A DNA stretch of 64,000 bases from Noviherbaspirillum humi (GTDB taxonomy: Bacteria > Pseudomonadota > Gammaproteobacteria > Burkholderiales > Burkholderiaceae_D), in contig NZ_FZOT01000014.1 of assembly GCF_900188095.1 (NCBI RefSeq), positions 1-64,000 of the forward strand, written 5' to 3'. The translations under genes were made by a program, and so were the position numbers. Under the pieces are notes generated by a model. That model searched no databases and had not been told where the DNA came from. It worked only from the letters and a program-made list of their open reading frames with translations. Below are positions 61,593-64,000 of the stretch, piece by piece. How positions within the stretch are numbered: position 1 is the first letter of the stretch; every line of letters begins with the position of its first letter.

Positions 61593-63938
61593 ATGAAGCC
61601 ATTCTCATCCCGCCGGCGGCCATGGCCGCTGCTGGCGCTCGCCTGCGCCACGCCGGCCGCCACGCTGTCGGCCGAGCCCGACGCAAAGACTTTGCCCGAC
61701 GTGCGCGTGGAAGCGCCACGTGTCGGTTCCGCGGGCCGCATTGCGCCGATGCCTGCCACCGTCGAAACTTTGGATGCCGCCGGCATCACCGATACCATCA
61801 ATGCCGCTACCACCGAAGATGCCCTGAAATACCTGCCGAGCATCCTGGTGCGCAAGCGCTACGCCGGCGATACCCAGGCGCCCATGGCCACGCGCACCAC
61901 CGGCATCAACGCCGGCGCCCGCAGCCTCATCTATGTCGATGGCATCCTGCTCTCGGCGCTCGTCAACAACAACAATCAGAACGGGTCGCCGCAATGGTTC
62001 ATGGTGACGCCCGAGCAGATAGACCATATCGACGTCGCCTATGGCCCTTTCTCCGCCGCCTATCCCGGCAATTCCTATGGCGCCGTGACAGAAATCACCA
62101 CCCGCATGCCGGCCGGCTTCGAGGCAGGCATCAAGGCCAGCGCCAGCCAGCAGCGTTTCAGCCAGTATGGGACCAACGATACCTATCCCGCCGCGCAAGT
62201 CGGCATGGACATCGGCAACCGCCAGGGCGACCTGTCCTGGTGGCTGAGCGCCAACCATCTGTCGAGCTTCAGCCAGCCGGTGACCTATCTCACGCTCAAC
62301 AATGCCGGCACGCCGGCCGGGGCTGCCTTGCCGGTGATTGCCGGCGGCTTCGCGGACCGCAACCGTACCGGCGGACCGATCCAGGTCATCGGCGCTGGCA
62401 GCCTGACGCAGACGGTACAGGATTCGGCCCGGTTGAAGCTGGCTTACGCGTTCAATCCCGGCACGGAATTCGGATACACCCTCGGCTATTGGCAGAATCA
62501 GGCCAGCAGCCGCTCGGAGAGCTATTTGTCGGGCAACGGCTCGGCTTATTACAGTGGCACATCGGGCAGCGTCAACATCGGCGGCAATGCCTATGGCGCC
62601 GCCGCCATCGCCGGCCTGTTTTCCGCGGCGAGCGCCGAGCAGGAGCACTGGATGCAGGCGTTCTCGCTGAAGAGAAAGCAAAGCGAGACGCTGCGCTGGG
62701 AAGCGGTCTTAACCGACTTCCGCTATGGCAAGGACATCAGCCGGCTTTCCACCGGCCCGTATGCGACAGCAACCGGCGGCGGAACCGGTCGGGTGACCGA
62801 TGCCGCCGGCACCGGCTGGACCACGCTGGATGTGAAAGGCGATTGGCGCGCCGGCGCCGGACCCCGGCAGCATCAGCTCGCCTTCGGCGTTCATTGGGAC
62901 CAGTATCGTCTGGCCAGCCCAACCTACACGGTCGGCGACTGGCGCAACGAGGATCGCGGAAACCTGTTCAGCGATTCGCGCGGCAAGACCCGCACCACGG
63001 CGCTCTGGCTGCAGGATAGCTGGCGCCTGCAGCCGGCTCTCGCCGCCACGATCGGCGCGCGCTACGAGCGCTGGCAGGCTTACGACGGCTACAACTTCGC
63101 CGTCAATGGCAGCGGCACGGCTTTCCCCGTGGTCCAGCCCCAAGTCGATGCCAGCGGGTTGTCGCCCAAGCTGTCCCTGGCCTGGCAGGCGGCGAGCGAC
63201 TGGAGCCTGACCGGTTCGCTCGGCAAGGCCTTGCGCTTCCCGACCGTCGGCGAGCTGTATCAGAACGTTCAGACCGGCTCGACCTTTACCCAGGCCAACC
63301 CCTTCCTCAAGCCGGAACGGGTGCTGGCGGCGGAACTGGCGCTGGCGCATGAGAATGCCGCGGGAAGATGGCGGCTGTCGCTGTTCGAGGAACATGTCGA
63401 GGATGCGCTGGTGGCCCAGACCGCAAGTCTGGCCGGCGTGGCGGCGCCGGTGTCCTTCGTGCAGAACATCGGCCGCACCCGGCAGCGCGGCGTGGAACTG
63501 TCCGGAGGGCGGCGCGACGTGCTGATCAAGGGATTGGAACTGCAGGGCAGCCTGACCTATGTCGATGCCCGCATCACCGACAATCCCGGCTATGTGCCCG
63601 CCACCCCCGGCGCCACGTCAGTGGGCAAGCGCACGCCTTATGTGCCGGCATGGCGGGCCAGCCTTGTCGCCACCTGGCGTCCGGACGAGCGGCTGGCTTA
63701 CACCCTGGCAGGCAGGTACAGCAGTCGCTTGTATGCGACGGTGGACAACACGGATGTCAATCCGGCCACCTATCAGGGTTTCGAAGGCTTCGTGGTATTT
63801 GATGCAAGGCTGCGCTACCGCATCGACCGCCACTGGAGCGCGGCAGTCGGTGTCGACAATTTGAACGACAGGCGCTATTTCCTCTTCCATCCCTTCCCGC
63901 AACGGACGGTGACGGCAGAGCTGGCCTATCGATTTTGA
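61593..63938 (+). CDS. TonB-dependent outer-membrane receptor
   Basis: A 781-residue receptor. A signal peptide (about residues 1-27) is followed by a plug domain (about residues 35-165) whose segments include EDALKYLPSILVRKRYAGD, GINAGARSLIYVDGILLSA and YGAVTEITTRMP, then a 22-strand barrel ending in LAYRF, the aromatic C-terminal end recognised by the Bam machine. The region LPDVRVEAP near the start could hold the TonB box. The DUF2946-like gene upstream suggests a metal such as copper, or a metallophore. The ATG at 61593 was chosen over the longer frame because a normal signal peptide begins there. Confidence 0.88.
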   Translation: MKPFSSRRRPWPLLALACATPAATLSAEPDAKTLPDVRVEAPRVGSAGRIAPMPATVETLDAAGITDTINAATTEDALKYLPSILVRKRYAGDTQAPMATRTTGINAGARSLIYVDGILLSALVNNNNQNGSPQWFMVTPEQIDHIDVAYGPFSAAYPGNSYGAVTEITTRMPAGFEAGIKASASQQRFSQYGTNDTYPAAQVGMDIGNRQGDLSWWLSANHLSSFSQPVTYLTLNNAGTPAGAALPVIAGGFADRNRTGGPIQVIGAGSLTQTVQDSARLKLAYAFNPGTEFGYTLGYWQNQASSRSESYLSGNGSAYYSGTSGSVNIGGNAYGAAAIAGLFSAASAEQEHWMQAFSLKRKQSETLRWEAVLTDFRYGKDISRLSTGPYATATGGGTGRVTDAAGTGWTTLDVKGDWRAGAGPRQHQLAFGVHWDQYRLASPTYTVGDWRNEDRGNLFSDSRGKTRTTALWLQDSWRLQPALAATIGARYERWQAYDGYNFAVNGSGTAFPVVQPQVDASGLSPKLSLAWQAASDWSLTGSLGKALRFPTVGELYQNVQTGSTFTQANPFLKPERVLAAELALAHENAAGRWRLSLFEEHVEDALVAQTASLAGVAAPVSFVQNIGRTRQRGVELSGGRRDVLIKGLELQGSLTYVDARITDNPGYVPATPGATSVGKRTPYVPAWRASLVATWRPDERLAYTLAGRYSSRLYATVDNTDVNPATYQGFEGFVVFDARLRYRIDRHWSAAVGVDNLNDRRYFLFHPFPQRTVTAELAYRF

Positions 63939-64000
63939 ATGATGAAGGACTGCGCGGCGGGTGGAACCCGGCGGGCCGCCATGGTGATGTGTCGCCATGG
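63939..64000 (+). CDS. Possible start of the next gene (partial, cut by the window)
   Basis: An ATG directly after the receptor stop opens a frame (MMKDCAAGGTRRAAMVM, then on) to the end of the window. Only about 20 codons are visible, so no function can be given. Genes after such receptors often encode PepSY-type membrane proteins, but nothing here proves it. Confidence 0.25.
   Translation, partial: MMKDCAAGGTRRAAMVMCRH

Overview
The window is GC-rich DNA from a betaproteobacterium, most likely Burkholderiales (Oxalobacteraceae, Burkholderiaceae or a relative). The base for this is the Bug/TctC-type binding protein, the FdhA-type formaldehyde dehydrogenase, the chemotaxis and sensor-kinase content, and the general codon style. 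No rRNA, tRNA, CRISPR array or intact insertion sequence was recognised.

Positions 1-12.8 kb are catabolic. They hold the tail of a probable Rieske aromatic oxygenase/O-demethylase, glutathione-independent formaldehyde dehydrogenase, a MarR regulator, aldehyde dehydrogenase, a thiamine-diphosphate decarboxylase-like enzyme, two orphan solute-binding proteins, a zinc alcohol dehydrogenase, a NIPSNAP protein and a two-subunit molybdenum hydroxylase with a clear promoter and a palindromic operator. Together they look like capture and oxidation of small aromatic or carboxylic compounds.

Positions 12.9-30 kb carry a non-flagellar type III secretion system (T3SS). sctV and a lytic transglycosylase run leftward. 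sctC, sctD, a cluster of small unrecognised genes, and sctI-J-K-L-N-O-Q-R-S-T-U run rightward, many with start/stop overlaps. Three features are unusual: SctU has ADGG where the NPTH autocleavage motif should be, there is no sctP between sctO and sctQ, and sctQ has a strong internal start. The gene after sctD encodes a protein with a calcium-loop-like motif and a WGDPH motif like those of the self-cleaving (DUF1521/MIIA) rhizobial effector NopE1.

Positions 30-35.5 kb hold five unrecognised genes, the first three visibly AT-richer than their surroundings. They are candidate secreted substrates. Four good sigma-54 (-24/-12) promoters were read by eye: facing sctV, before the WGDPH gene, before the AT-rich trio and before the 491-residue gene. 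This suggests one RpoN-dependent regulon covering apparatus and substrates; no enhancer-binding activator is in the window.

Positions 36-53 kb are signalling: a hybrid histidine kinase with Hpt, a response regulator with an apparent C-terminal frameshift, a chemotaxis cluster (MCP, CheY, STAS, CheA, MCP, CheW, CheW, CheD) without CheB or CheR, a thiolase, and a large MASE1/PAS kinase followed by a receiver and an Hpt protein.

Positions 53-64 kb are mixed: an unknown protein with a possible weak sigma-54 site, an alpha/beta hydrolase, a pirin, a WYL-like fragment, and two tandem paralogues that share an almost identical 543-bp block (5' halves and leaders) but have diverged 3' parts. After these come a small conserved-looking protein, an outer-membrane porin-like protein, a His-rich DUF2946-like protein and a TonB-dependent receptor.
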